Shown: in pieces, positions 35,471 to 47,889 of the stretch
How the letters are laid out: every line of letters starts with the position of its first letter
Numbering within the stretch: position 1 is the stretch's first letter
DNA from: Cenococcum geophilum 1.58
Lineage: Eukaryota > Ascomycota > Dothideomycetes > Gloniales > Gloniaceae
Length of the DNA stretch: 64,000 nucleotides
NCBI GenBank assembly: GCA_001692895.1
Contig: KV748176.1
Coordinates: forward strand, 2,356,001 to 2,420,000
Direction of reading: 5' to 3'
Position numbers and translations under genes: made by a program
Notes under the pieces: generated by a model
What the model was told of the DNA's origin: nothing
The model's input: the letters and a program-made list of their open reading frames with translations, nothing else
Databases searched by the model: none

Positions 35471-35899
35471 GCGAACTAATAACTACGGACGCGGCAACTA
35501 TAGAGTCTACTATAAACGCGGCAACCGCGGAGCCTATTATAGCCGCGGTAAACGACCCCCCCCCCTTTAATCCTATAGCTTAGTTACTCTAAACTATACC
35601 CTATATAGGAGCCTAACCCGTTAACAACGCCTAATATTAGCGACTTCGCGCTAGCAAATATAAACACAGCCACATTATCGGCAAGGTATCGTTTTCCTAT
35701 ACCTTAACCAAGACTAAAACCAATACTGCTAGCTAAATGGATACTAGACCGCCCCGCTAAGACAGCCCTATACCCTAGTTATTAAAAGGCAAACCCTTAA
35801 ACTAAGTTGCGTTTAAGGGTCTAAACTATATAAGGAGGAAGACAAGAAGATTAGGTCCCTGTTACTAGATTAATTAGTCCTTTTTATTAATAAGCTGCC

Positions 35900-38800
35900 A
35901 CTTAATCTTAGATTAGTAAATAGTAATAAGAAATTAATCCTTATTTAAACCCAACTCTCCTTATTACATAACCTATACCCCTAAGTTTATATTAATATAG
36001 TAAGCCTAATAGACTCTGGTAGTACTATAATAGCATTTGCTAATGTAGAGTCTATTATAAGAAAGTATAACGTTATAATTAAGAAGCTACTAGTATTTAG
36101 GCTACTACGCCTTATAGATAGTATTCTAACTTTACTTATTATAGACTACTTTACTGCCTAAATATTAATCGGCCTCTATAATAAAGCTATACTCTTTTTT
36201 ATTACTAAACTCTTACCTACTACCCTAATTATCCTAGGTATACCTTAGCTTTAGAAGTATAAGCCCCGTCCTAGCTTTAGGAAACTTAAGATCCGCTTTA
36301 ACTTAGACTACTACTTTAGGCACTACCTCCTATAGGGGATAACCGACGGTAGTAGGGACGCCCTATATAGATACTTAGCACTATTCAGCCTAGTACCTAG
36401 GACTATATATAAAGCCCTAATAGTAGAAGATATTCCTAATAAAGGGGAGCCTATATAGCTGCAAAGAAACGAGATAGTAGAAGACTAGACTACCCTAGTA
36501 CTTAAGACTAAAACGACGGGCTAGCTAGCCCTACCAAGACTAAAAAAGAAGGTCCGCTTTACGCCGTTACTACTAAGAATCCAACCCTAACCTAGGTACC
36601 ATTTAAACCCTAGCTGCTTAGCCCGATACCCAGAACTAAGCCATATACTATATACGCACACTATAGCTCGCGTTATAGCAAGGACTGGCTATAAAACTAC
36701 TAAGACCTAAATAATAGAAACCGCGCCACTATAACGCCTAACCTTATACCCATCTCCCGCGCGTACTGTATAGGGCCGCCGCCTCATTTCCGCCCCCCCA
36801 GGCTAATTAAGCTGTGCTAGCCTAGCCGTAGCACTAGAGAACTAGATACGCCCTAACCTAGACAATATTAAATGCACTTATGCTATTAATTTTACCTAGT
36901 TCTATAAATAAAAAGACGTAAAGGTAATAAGGATCTATATAGCGGAGCTAGTAGAACTAGTTAAATAAGATAAGTACTAACAGCTGCTTAAAGAGCTGCC
37001 TATAGGCCTAATAGAAGTACTAAACCTATTAGAAAAGTCTTTCTACTGGCTAGTAGAAGGCGACTATATAATAAAGGAAGCCCGTAAAGTACTCTCCCCC
37101 TATTTTTATAACTTCCTTAAAATAAATCTAAAAACTAAACCCGAGCTTTTATATTGGAAGATAGTTAATACTAATATTAAAAAAATTCTAAAAGGCAAAC
37201 TAGGATTAACCCGCGAAGATATTCTATAACGCCTACTAAAGGAGTTCCGTAAATATATTAAGCACTTCCTCCCTAAGAATATAGATAAGCTGCCCCTTTA
37301 CTAACTATAGGACTATAAAATTAAGATTATCCCTAGAAACTAGGCCCCGTACTATAAAAATAGACCACTTTTACTTACTAAACTTAGGTGTGTAAAGAAG
37401 TGGATTAATAAGATACTGGATAAGGGTTTTATCCACAAATTAACCTTACTAGCTACCACACTACTCTTTCTTACTACTAAGCCCAGCAGTAGTGTATAAA
37501 TCTACTATAACTACCGAGGCCTAAATATAGTTACTATTAAAAATTAGTACCTACTACCACTAATCTACGAGACACTTAACGCACTTTATAGTGCTAAGTA
37601 CTTTACTAAACTTAATATAATTACTGCGTTTAACCGGATCTAGATTACGAAGGGCTATAAGTGGCTTATAGCATTTATTACCCAGTTTAGACTCTATAAG
37701 ATACTAGTTATACTATTTAGCCTCTATAACACCTGCTATATTCTATATAACGCCCTTAATAACTACTACACTGCCTACCTTAATAATGTCCTTATCTTTT
37801 CTAAAACACGCGCTAAGTATACTAAGTATGTAAATAAAGTTATCTAAAGACTCGGTAATGCTAGACTTTAGATTAATATTAATAAGTCTAAGTTTTACTC
37901 TACTAAAATAAAATACCTCGGTTTAATTATTTTAACTAATAGTATAACTATAAACCCTAAGAAGATATAGGCCTTATAGGAATAGAAGGACCTAATATTA
38001 ATTAAAGAACTATAATAATTTCTTAGCTTTGCGAACTTCTACTAACAATTTATCTAAGACTACTCTGCTATCACTATACCTATAATAAAACTCCTAAAGA
38101 AGGATATCGGATGGCTATAGGGACTAGAATAAGCTAGATTATTTAAGGCCCTTAAGGGAGCCTTTACTTTAGCACTAGTACTAGCATACTATAACTACAC
38201 AAAGAAAATAGTAGTAGAGATAAACGCATTAAATTAGGCTTCTAGTAGAGTCTTTTCCTAATATAATAATAACGGAAAATTAAGACTAGTTGCATTCTTC
38301 TCCATAAAGCACTCTGCGCTAGAGTATAACTATAAGATCTATAATAAAGAACTCTTAGCTATTATTAAGGCTTTAAAGGAATAGCGTCCTAAGCTATAAG
38401 GGACTAAGGAGCCGTTTAAAATTATTACCAACTATAAAAACCTATAGACGTTTATAACTACTAAGTAGCTAAATTAGTACTAAGTCTAGTAGGTAGAGTT
38501 CCTTTTATAGTTTAACTTTATAATTATATATAGACCTAGTAGCAAAGCCACGCTCCTTAATGCCCTAAGCTAGCTACTAGGAATAAGACCTAAGGACGCC
38601 AATAATAAACGCCTCCGCTACTAAGCCTAAGTCATTATACCGCCCTAGAAAGTTAACCCTATAATTTTAAAAGAATTACTATATAAGTCCCGCAACTTTA
38701 ATAACATAGAGTTTATAGCCGCTCTAGACCCTAAAATAGCTAAAAAGTTACTAAATAAGTTAATCTAGCTAGGATACTAGGAGAACAAACTTATAAGAGA

Positions 38801-40250
38801 TATAGTAGCGGCCCTACGTGATTAGAAAGCTCGCCGTTAACTAAAGAAAATTAGGAAATTACTTTGTTGTAATAAGTTAGAATATAGTATTATTAACGGA
38901 TAGATCTACTTCTATTAATATCTCTTTGTCCCTAACGCCCTAGACCTTTACTTAGAAGTTACCTATTACTCTTATAGCAGCGGCCCCGCTAGTTACCCTA
39001 GCCGGGTTAAAACTCTTAATCTCTTAAACCAAATATACTAGTGGCCAAAAATCTCCTAGTTTATAGCTACCTTTATTAAAGACTATACCCTATACTTTTA
39101 TACTAAAACCCCGTATTCTACCCCGCCTAATTTCTTAAAGCTACTAAAATTACCTGCCTGCCTATAGACTAATATCTTAATTAACTATATTATAACACTA
39201 CTAGTATACCAACGCTACGGTAAGGCATATAAATATATTCTTGTTATTATAAACCGCCTAACTAAAATATAATACCTTATTTTAGTAATAGAACTCTTAA
39301 TAAAGGAGCTAGTTAATAGCTTTATTAATAACGTGTATAAGCTCTATAGTACACTAAGTACAATTATTTCCGATTATGGTATATAATTTATTAGTAACTT
39401 CTGGCAATAACTAAGTAAACGCCTTAAAATAACCTTATAATTAAGCTTAGCCTAGCACCTAGAAACGGATAGCTAAACTAAAATTATTAATACTGCCGTA
39501 AATAAATACCTTTATACTTTTATTAGCTTTATATAGGATAACTGGGTTAACTACCTGCCGCTTACTAAGTTTGCTATAAATAACTAAGTTAATAAGAGTA
39601 TAGGTATCTTCCTATTTTTTACAAACTATAGCTTTAACCCTCGCCTCGGAATTAAGCCTACTAGCCCCCGCCTACTAATACTATTAGTATAAGTAAAGAA
39701 GAAGTTCTTCTGCGTAGACTCTATGGCTAACTGCTTTAAGCGGATATTAATATAGCTTAAGGCCCTAGCCTGGATTTTACAGTAACGCTATAAAGATAAT
39801 GCTAATACCTATAGGGATAAGAGCGCGTTATTCTACAAAGGCGATATAGTTATAGTTAGCTTAGAAAATATAAAGATAAATAGACCTAAGAAGAAATAGG
39901 ATAATAAATGGGATGGCCTATACCCTATACTCGTAGTATACTAAGGGGCAGTTATAGTAGACCTCCTAAACCATATCCAAGTAAATAAATCCTTTTATAT
40001 ATCTAAGGTCCGCCTCTAGGCTACTAAAGAGATTCCTAGCTAAGCAAATATTAATACCATAGAACACCGTAATGTATAAGGACGAGTAGCAGAAAGAGAT
40101 AATGACGGCAACATAGAAGATAAATAGGAGTTTAAGAAAATCCTTAATGTATATAATAAAGACCCCCAAGGCCTAACTTATAAGATTAAATAGAAATATT
40201 ATAAGGATATAACCTAGCAGCTAAAGGAAGACCTAAAGGGTTACAAATAA
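35900..40250 (+). pseudogene. Gypsy G pol
   Basis: The protease motif LIDSGSTIIAF is intact at about 36006-36040. RT spans about 37400-38100: IYYNYRGLNIVTI, KYFTKLNIITAFN and the box AYLNNVLIFS, where both catalytic Asp are now Asn. RNase H follows ([27 protein letters not shown]), then [11 protein letters not shown]. Integrase covers about 38800-39800, with a chromodomain-like tail to about 40250 (LTYKIKWKYYKD-type). Frequent TAA/TAG. A minus ORF at 39966-40169 is a shadow. Confidence 0.78.
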
Positions 40251-40381
40251 GCTATATAGCGCTTCTATAAGCAACACCCTAAGAAGCTAGGACCCCTAGA
40301 CTAGGTATAAGATAAGGAAAAGTCACGCTAAGGTTACGGCCGACCACCATATTAAAATTTGTAGTGGTTAAGATGTTATAG

Positions 40382-40404
40382 AACTTTAACTGGCGGTTAA
40401 AGTT
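40382..40404. repeat. P1 palindrome, copy in Gypsy G
   Basis: Arms AACTTTAACTG and CGGTTAAAGTT, one G-T pair. Preceded by AGATGTTATAG and followed by GTCTAATTAGCTAAATT. Located between the end of pol and the 3' LTR. Confidence 0.8.
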
Positions 40405-40492
40405 GTCTAATTAGCTAAATTCTTGTTAAGAAACGCCACGCGGATTAATTTAGGTGGTGGTATAGAGTTCTACCAACCTTACTTACTAAATT

Positions 40493-40539
40493 AACTAATT
40501 AGGATTTTCTATGCCCGGTATAAGAAATTACTATTAGCT
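40493..40539. repeat. P2 palindrome, copy in Gypsy G (inverted)
   Basis: AACTAATTAGGATTTTCTAT, GCCCGG, then TATAAGAAATTACTATTAGC. Flanking sequence (AGCTTGGTTAAGGGTAGTAAGCGG...) is the reverse complement of the flank in Gypsy A (28857-28892), so the module is inverted relative to A. Confidence 0.7.
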
Positions 40540-40660
40540 TGGTTAAGGGTAGTAAGCGGAACTAATATCTTTACGGTAAAAAATAAGTAACCCCATATAC
40601 TGCCTATTTTTAAGTTATCTATTTAGTTTAGGGACTAAACTATCTAGGGGAGAGGAGTAC

Positions 40661-40847
40661 TGTTACGGCACTGACCTAACGCATACTGTTTTATACTGTC
40701 TCATACTGTTTCCTACTGTTGGCTAGCCCACCACTAGTGACTTAGCGGCCAGCCCTACTATTTATATATAATACCCCCTTTCCACCTTCTTCCCCTCTTT
40801 ATACCATAACGTAGTTATTTAGTCTACTTTATTACAGCACTGTAATA
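40661..40847 (+). repeat. Gypsy G 3' LTR
   Basis: TGTTACGGCACTGACCTAACG to GCACTGTAATA, 187 bp, differing from the 5' copy by transitions. Confidence 0.88.
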
Positions 40848-40852
40848 TCCAT

Positions 40853-41025
40853 ATTATAGTTTATAACGAAGACTTATAGTAAGAACTACGGTAGACTTAT
40901 TAATAGGCTGGGTATATAGATAAATAAGAAGTTAATAACGTAATAATAACTAGTAAAGTGGTTGCCCAATAAATTAACTCTAATTATATTCTAAGATTTA
41001 CTATAAAGAAGAGAAACTATTTATA
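40853..41025. other. Short flank between Gypsy G and Gypsy J
   Basis: AT-rich, possibly the continuation of F's RNase H on the minus strand. It is the host sequence for J, ending in GAGAC (41026-41030). Confidence 0.4.
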
Positions 41026-41030
41026 GAGAC

Positions 41031-41244
41031 TGTTAGGACGCTAAGGCCCTAAGGGTATATAGCAACGTAATAACAGTAGCGAGATGCAAGAAGTATTTGG
41101 TTCTTAATAAAGTAGAACTATAGAACTAAATTCTACTATTCTCTAATGCGGGGCGACTACGTTTTGTAGGCGCCTCGTCTGCGCCTCGCCTGCGCCTCGC
41201 CTGCGCCAAGCCGGGTACAGCTAGTACGTCTCTATAGCCTAATA
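41031..41244 (-). repeat. Gypsy J 3' LTR (left)
   Basis: TGTTAGGACGCTAAGG to CTATAGCCTAATA. It includes a minisatellite of about 11-12 bp (TGCGCCTCGCC units, 41166-41206) with one more unit than the other LTR, which accounts for the 11-bp length difference. Confidence 0.88.
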
Positions 41245-41569
41245 ATTGCCCCCCCTTTCTTAAGCAGCTGTTATTAGCCGCCGCTATTATACAATAGGAG
41301 TGTTATTCTTGTTCTTTACTAAATAAAAAGTGTATAATAAAATTTAAGTAAATTAGATAATATGTAAATAGGATAATAGGACAATAAGTAAATAGGATAA
41401 TAGGATAATAAGTAAATAGGATAATAGAATGCTAGGGCCTTATAGAGATCTATAAAGGTAGGAGTCCCCCCTAAGGTAAAATACTAGATTTCCCTTCCTA
41501 TTTAATTTTAATTCATTTAGCCTACGACTTGCCTTCTTCCTAACTTCTAATTAATTATAAATCGCAAGC

Positions 41570-42407
41570 GTAACGCCGCCGGTTTGCCTGTTGGCGAGCC
41601 TTCCGTAAGTATTCTTTATACTAGCTTATAGCTATCGTTAACCCTACTAAACGCCGTCTAAGCTTCCTTATTATTCGCAAGGTGCTCCCCTAGCCTTACT
41701 TAAATTAATTTACCTCCGCTATACTAAGCGCGTAGCCGCTACTAAGTAGGCTATCTGCGGTAAGCAGGTTAACTATAATTACGGGTATTACTAATGACTA
41801 AATAAGTCGTGCCAAGCAGTAAGTCTAAATATATTAGTTTAGGTTCTAATAGCTAACAGACTAGGTCCCTAAGGCCTTCTACAGCCGCCTAAATAAGCTG
41901 CTTACCCTTATTAATAGGGCTAAGCGCCGGCGGGTTACTAGCGGGGATACGGTTAACCTTAATACTTACATTGCTGCTACCTAGAGATCCTTTACAAAGG
42001 ATATTAAGGCTTTGCTACGCACTAGCGCTAAGTACGGTCTCCGCCAGCGCCTAAAGGGTAAAGACTTTTCCCTACTCTAAGTGCAGAAATTATAAGCCAT
42101 TCGTTATACCCTTAAAGGAATTCTCAACATAATGCGCGCTTTAGTACATATTATAGCGCAAGTATTTTGCCGTTATAGTGTATACTAATAGTACTTATAG
42201 GCTAATATGCCTCCTATTATAAGGGATAAGGAGAAGGATAATAAGGATAATAAAGAGGAGGGAGAGGAGGATAAGAAGGGAAAGGAGGATAAGAAGGGAA
42301 AGGAGGATAAGAAGGGAAAGGAGGATAAGAAGGGAAAGGAGGATAAGAAGGGAGAGGAGGAGAAAGAGGAAGGAAGGGAGGAGAAGGAGGATTTAATAAA
42401 GCTATAG
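41570..42407 (+). pseudogene. Convergent (antisense) ORF of Gypsy J
   Basis: The plus-strand frame with codons at positions divisible by 3 reads as a basic, helix-rich protein: KAFYSRLNKLLTLINRAKRR, VTSGDTVNLNTYIAAT, SFTKDIKALLRTSAKYGLRQ, TLKGILNIMRALVHIIAQVF. It ends in the 42207-42407 ORF with a Lys/Glu/Asp-rich repeat tail and stop TAG at 42405. Internal stops are TAA/TAG at probable Gln/Trp sites. It lies downstream of J's pol on the other strand, pointing at pol. Function unknown; it is not gag or pol. Confidence 0.55.
42264..42356 (+). repeat. 18-bp tandem repeat (KKGKED coding)
   Basis: AGGAGGATAAGAAGGGAA repeated about five times, encoding Glu-Asp-Lys-Lys-Gly-Lys in the convergent ORF of J. 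It has escaped RIP, having no CA/TG targets. Confidence 0.85.
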
Positions 42408-42429
42408 AGTATCTATATTTCTATTAGCG

Positions 42430-45400
42430 TACTACCATCACTCCGCCGTCGTTCCGTCGTTGCCCTATTAGTAGGGCATAATCCTAGTTATAATTAAAAG
42501 TTTTTTATTCTCTTACCTACTTTCTTTTCCATTTACCCCTTAGGGTAAAGTAACTATTATATATCTCCTTTACGTCCTTATTAATGTCCTCTACTAGGAC
42601 CTATTTATTATACTCTTTTAGCTAGCCTTTCTACTTAACTAGGTACTATAGGGTTTAGTTATATTTCTTCCTTCTACATTCTTCTTCTACCTTATATTAG
42701 TCCTCTTAGTCCTTTTTATCATCTAGCTTAATAGGCCCTAGTAAAGGGTCTTTAGTAGTGCCCTTACGTTGTTTATATAGCTCTAGTAAGCTAATATAGA
42801 ACACTAGGTAGATACGGTAAGACGTAGGTAAATATAGCTGGTATACTTACTTTCTAACTAGTTTAGCTATATAAAAAGGTCCAATAAAGCGTGCTATAAG
42901 TTTCTTACTTAGCCTTTTTAGTTTAAGGTTCTTAGTTAATAGTAAGACTAAATCCCCTACTTTATATACCTATAGTTAGTAATAACAATTATAGTATTTC
43001 GCCTACGACTTAGCGGCATGCTCCTAGCGTTTCGCTAGCGCTTCGCGTTTAAGGAATATTCTTTTAATCCTTTTAGAGGCGGCTAGAATAGAACTACTAT
43101 CGTCCGCCTAAACCTTATATTCTAGATATAGGCAAAACCTATAATAGGCATAGAACGGGCTTATACCTATTATACTATATTTAGCATTACTATAGGCAAA
43201 TTTAGCTAGCAATAAAAGGCCTACTTAATTACTCTGCTTTTTGTTATAGAATACACAGAGGTAATACTCTAGGGTTTAGTTCTGGCGTTCTATTTACCCG
43301 TCTATTTATAGGTAAAAGGCCGTACTTAGCCTACGTTTTATCTTTATAGTAAAGCATAGCTCCGACTAGAACTTACTAGTAAAGATACTACCGCGATTAG
43401 ATATAATCCCCCTAGGGGCTCTAAAACGGCGTACTATTTTATTAAGGAAGAGATCCGCGAGTTCGGTTATAGTAATAGTTTTTACTATAGGTAGATATAA
43501 GGCCATCTTAGTATAGCGGTTAACTATTATATATATTGCGTTATATACCTTATTACCTTATTTGTTAGGCGGTAGGCCTATAATAAAGTCTATTATAATC
43601 TCCTGCCACGGCTAGTCCGGGTAAGGCAGTGCTTAAAGCTTGCCGTAAGGGCGATATTAAGGCGTATATATACGTTAGTATAAATTATAGGTAGAGATAT
43701 AGTTTATAATATCCACATTTATACTAGGCCAGTAGTACTTACGCAAAAGTAGATCTAGAGTCTTTTTCTTACTAAAGTGCCTAGCTAGGGCATTATTGTA
43801 ATAGATCTATAGGAGTTTTATATAAACTACTGGGTCTAGGGGTATATATAGCCTCCCGCGGTAATAAAGTAATCTAGCGGAATTAAACTACCACACTAGC
43901 TTTAAGCGGGCGCGTTAACGGCGTCTTACAGTATCCACGCTGTTGCTGCGCTTTTATAGTATAAAGTTATCTTTAGTCTAAAGTCCTTTAATAAGCTTAA
44001 CAACTATTTCTATACTGGACTTATAAGCACTCTTTTAAGTACTAGCTTCTCTAACTTAGGTCCTTATTATACGCTACTTAACGGCATATATATAGGTTGC
44101 CTAGTTAAACCGTAATACTATATAGCCCAGGCGTACCGCTATTAGGTTGCTAGCTTATAGCCGTAAAAACAATACCTTTATAAAAGGCTCGCTTTCTTAT
44201 ATACCTAATAGGACTTTTACCTTAAGTTAGTAGCCCTATATTCCTAAAGTCCTATAGAGCAATAGTAGCATAGTGTCTTTTTCTAGCGGACCCCCTACGC
44301 CTAGGGGTTGCCTCAATAGCGCGTCTACGGGGTTCGTTTTTCCCGCCCTATACTTAATGATAAAGTTATAGGCAGCTAATGCCATAGCCTATTTAGCTTA
44401 CCGTCTATTAAGGGCTTTTACTTTTATAAAACCCTTTAGATTATTATAATCTATAAGCACTTTTAGGCGGCTTAATAGCCCCTTAATATAGTATCTCCAA
44501 TACTTAAAAGCCTCTACGATAGCTAGTAGCTCCTAATTATAGGTCTTATAATTACGCTCTACTAGTAAAAGCTTCCTAAACTAAAAGGCTATTAGATACT
44601 AAAGGCCGTCTTTAAACAGCTGTAATATAATAGCTGCTAGGCCTTATATTAAGGCATTAGTCTCTAACCAGGTTAGTAAGCCCGGCGTATAGTATTATAG
44701 AAGCAGCGCCGTTATAAAGGCGTTGCAGAGCCGGCGTATCGCCTACTCCGCCTCTTTTAGCTAACTAAAAGGCCCAGCTTTACAGCCGTTCTTTACTCCC
44801 TTTAGGAGATTAGTAATAGGCTTTATAATAGTAGAGTACTTATAAATAAACTAGTAATAGAAGTTAGTAAAACCTAGAAAGACCTAGATATCCCTATAGG
44901 ATTAAGGGCTCTTTTACTTAATAATAGCTTCTACCTAGCTAGGATCTATTACAACGCCTTTAGGACTAATAATATATTCTAGGAACTTAACCTCTTATAC
45001 GCTAAACCTACACTTCTTAAGGTTTATATATAGTTAATATTACCGCAACCTATATAGCACTTCTAGTACGTAGCGCTAGTGTTCCTCTAGATTTTCCAAG
45101 AAAATTAAAATATTATTAAGGTAGACTATATAGAAGACGTCTACTAGTCCTAATAAGGCCCGATTAATATAGCCCTAAATGGTTACTAGTCCGTTAGTTA
45201 GCCCAGAAGGTAAAACTAAATACTTAAAGTGGCCGTAACGCGTGTGGAACGCCGTCTTTTACTTATTGCCCTAACGGATATAAAGGCGGTAGTACGCATT
45301 TGTTAGGTCTAACTTAGTAAAGATCTTAAAACCTACTAAGCGGTCCAAGGTCTTACTAATTAATAGTAGTATAAGATAATTCTTAATTATCACCTTATTA

Positions 45401-47360
45401 AGGCCTCTATAGTCTACATAAAGCCGTAGCTTTTTTTCTTTTTTAAATATAAATAGGATAGGTACCCCTACGGGACTAGTACTTAGTTAGATCTAGCCTT
45501 TAGCTAAGGTGTTATCTAAGTACTCCCTTAATACCTCTAGCTTCTTAACTAAAAGGTTATAAAGCAGTCTATATAGAACCTCCTATCCCTCTTCTAGGTT
45601 AATAGCATGGTCGCCCTAATAGTATTAGGGTAGCTTCCTTACTTCCTTATATAAGAAGATATCGCTAGCTTCTTTTAACTATGGGGGAAAAACTAGTAAG
45701 CTACTATTATCTTATTTACTAGGCATTAATCTAGCAATTACTAGGGTGAAGACCCTAGATTCCCTCTAGAGAGACTCTATAAAACCCTTAGGGGTTTATA
45801 GCAACAGGGACGAGCTATCTAGGTTTTATTGCCACGCCTTCGCCTCACAGTTAATAAGAAGTTAGGCCTTCTTTAACCCTAGCATATCTAGGGTAACAGT
45901 AGGGGATGCGTTAGCCATTCTATAGTAGATAAGGGTTACTTCTCTAATCCTACCCTAGCTGTCCTTTATTCGTAATAGTACCTTATAGGCTTTATAGCAA
46001 TATACCTAAGTTTTATTTAACTAGGAGTAGGTAGGCAATTCTATATCTAGTATTTTAAAGTTATACTTCATTACAAATCGCTAATTAATTATATTTACTT
46101 CGGCGCCGAGATTAAGCATTACTAAGGTCTCCTTCTAGGTTTACTTAAATAGGACTTCTTTTAAGACAGTAATAGCCTCCTTATAATCTAGTAGTAGCTT
46201 ATACCCTATGGGTATAAGGAACTTTAAGGGCGCCTACCTTTTCCTAGTATAGAGATAGCGTTTACGCTACTTAGCGGCGGCTAGTACTATTATAGCTCCG
46301 GGCACTATTGCCACTAATATCCTAGCTTGCTATAATTTTTACAGTTCCCCTTAGGTTAGGTTAAACCCCTAGCGGTACTACTTCGCCCCACCATTACGTC
46401 GCTAGTAGTAGTTTTAGAGTCCGCTTTCCCTAAGTTACCCAACGGGGTAGTTTTTATATTTAAGTTCGCGGCGCGCCTATTACTTCTAGCCTATAGGGCG
46501 CTCGCGCTCTTCTAGTTTTCCTCTAATAGGGCAGCTAGGGAAACTAGCTAATCTTAAGTTTATAGAAATTCCTAATAGTTAATAACCGTAAGCCGTAGCT
46601 CTAGCCGTAGCTTTGCGAATAGATATATTATTAGATGCTTTACCTTATAAAGAGGGTTAATTTATGCTTTTAAGAAGGTTAGGTAAGTAGTAAACTTATT
46701 TATAAGTTAATTGGTTCATTGCATTGCCCTTATATATATTAGGGCTATATAGAGTTCTTAATTAATAGGACTTTTAATCTAGTTAAGTAGGAATTCCATT
46801 AGCTCCTCCTAGGTAAACTACATATCTAAATAGTCATCTTCGTACTATAGCTAAAGGGTTCAGTTAGTCCCCTTTATATATTACATAGTAAACGCAACTT
46901 TAGTATCCTTACCTATAAAAGCGTTAAGCTCTAGGCAGAATGCTAGCTTTAAGCTATTACGGAAGTCTTAGTGCTCTTATATGCTCTTACCGTAATACGG
47001 AGCAATCTTCTCTACTTTAACGGCCCGTTTTAATAAAGCGCCTATTATATTAGTAGCCTTCCGCTTAAGGTTTAAATGCCTTAAGCTACCCTCTAAGTAC
47101 TCTAATAGGATGCTCTAAGGTAGCAGATTTAGGTTAGGAATAAAAGTTAACGTTACCTTACCACGTTAACGCCGTCTTAGTATTTCCACCTCTTTCCTAA
47201 GCAACTATAGTTTTCCTTACTCTAAGAGTTATAGCTTCTTATTCTCTAGCCGTCGTATTTCTTTCTATATAGTATCCTCGCCTATAGCTTCTAGTTCTAT
47301 CTAGGACGTAGGTCTACCCACGTCGTCCTAGAGCTAATCCCTAAACTTAGTACTACGCAT
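42430..47360 (-). pseudogene. Gypsy J gag-pol
   Basis: gag starts at 47360 (MRSTKFRD, then stop) with a charged coiled-coil-like segment (KEIRRLENKK, LRKEVEILRRR). RT lies at about 45600-44950, with the box YLNNILIF at about 45110 (both Asp lost). Then come RNase H (about 44800-44350), integrase (about 44050-42850) and a short C-terminal tail ending near 42430. RIP stops throughout. Confidence 0.75.
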
Positions 47361-47526
47361 TACGCTAACGTTACGCCCGTGTCTCGCTATTAGGTTAATA
47401 GACTGTAATGCAGTTAAGGAATATAGGTTGTCTTTTTAATAGAAGGCTGTCGCTATATAGTCGCAGCTTTAGCAAACCACTATATTGCCAAGCCGCTACC
47501 CCTAAAAAGGGAGGAGAATTTAGAAC

Positions 47527-47729
47527 TGTTAGGACGCTAAGGCCCTAAGGGTATATAGCAACGTAACAACAGTAGCGGAATGTAAGAAGTATCTAGTTTT
47601 TAATAAAGTAGAACTATAGAACTAAATTCTACTATTCTCTAATGCGGGGCGACTATATTTTGTAGGCGCCTCGCTTACGCCTCACCTGCGCTAAGCTAAG
47701 TACGGCTAGTACGTCTCTATAGCCTAATA
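47527..47729 (-). repeat. Gypsy J 5' LTR (right)
   Basis: TGTTAGGACGCTAAGG to TATAGCCTAATA, 203 bp, one minisatellite unit shorter than the left LTR. Confidence 0.88.
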
Positions 47730-47734
47730 GAGAC

Positions 47735-47885
47735 CGTATATCCTTAAATATATAACTCCTCCCCATAGTAAAGGGTTTAGTATATTAGTACATTAGTATA
47801 TCGGTACGTTACGTTCCTATATTCCTATATTTCTACGTTTTAAACTTATAACGTAACTAGCCATATAACTTAGCTACCCCTTATT
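47735..47885. other. AT-rich spacer right of Gypsy J
   Basis: No coding or clear LTR end recognised. It may contain the missing 3' LTR of element K, since K's convergent ORF starts just to the right. Confidence 0.3.
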
Positions 47886-47889
47886 TTAT

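Larger units (their letters stand above)
33978..40847 (+). mobile_element. Gypsy G (6.87 kb)
   Basis: LTRs of 187 bp at 33978-34164 and 40661-40847; polypurine tract GGGGAGAGGAGTAC before the 3' LTR. Flanks TTCGT (33973-33977) and TCCAT (40848-40852) are the same 5-mer if two transitions are allowed, so a RIP-altered TSD is likely. Full gag-protease-RT-RNase H-integrase order, all degraded. Inserted into F. Confidence 0.85.
41031..47729 (-). mobile_element. Gypsy J (6.7 kb) with convergent ORF
   Basis: LTRs at 41031-41244 (214 bp) and 47527-47729 (203 bp); perfect TSD GAGAC at 41026-41030 and 47730-47734. The left LTR is followed by ATTGCCCCCCCTTTCTT, a reverse-complement polypurine tract, so orientation is minus. 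gag-pol runs 47360 to about 42430; a plus-strand ORF lies between pol and the 3' LTR. Heavily RIP-mutated. Confidence 0.88.

Noticed and set aside
39966-40169. 67-codon hydrophobic minus-strand ORF
   Set aside because: Antisense of the degraded integrase tail of Gypsy G; AT-rich antisense gives Phe/Ile/Tyr-rich frames.
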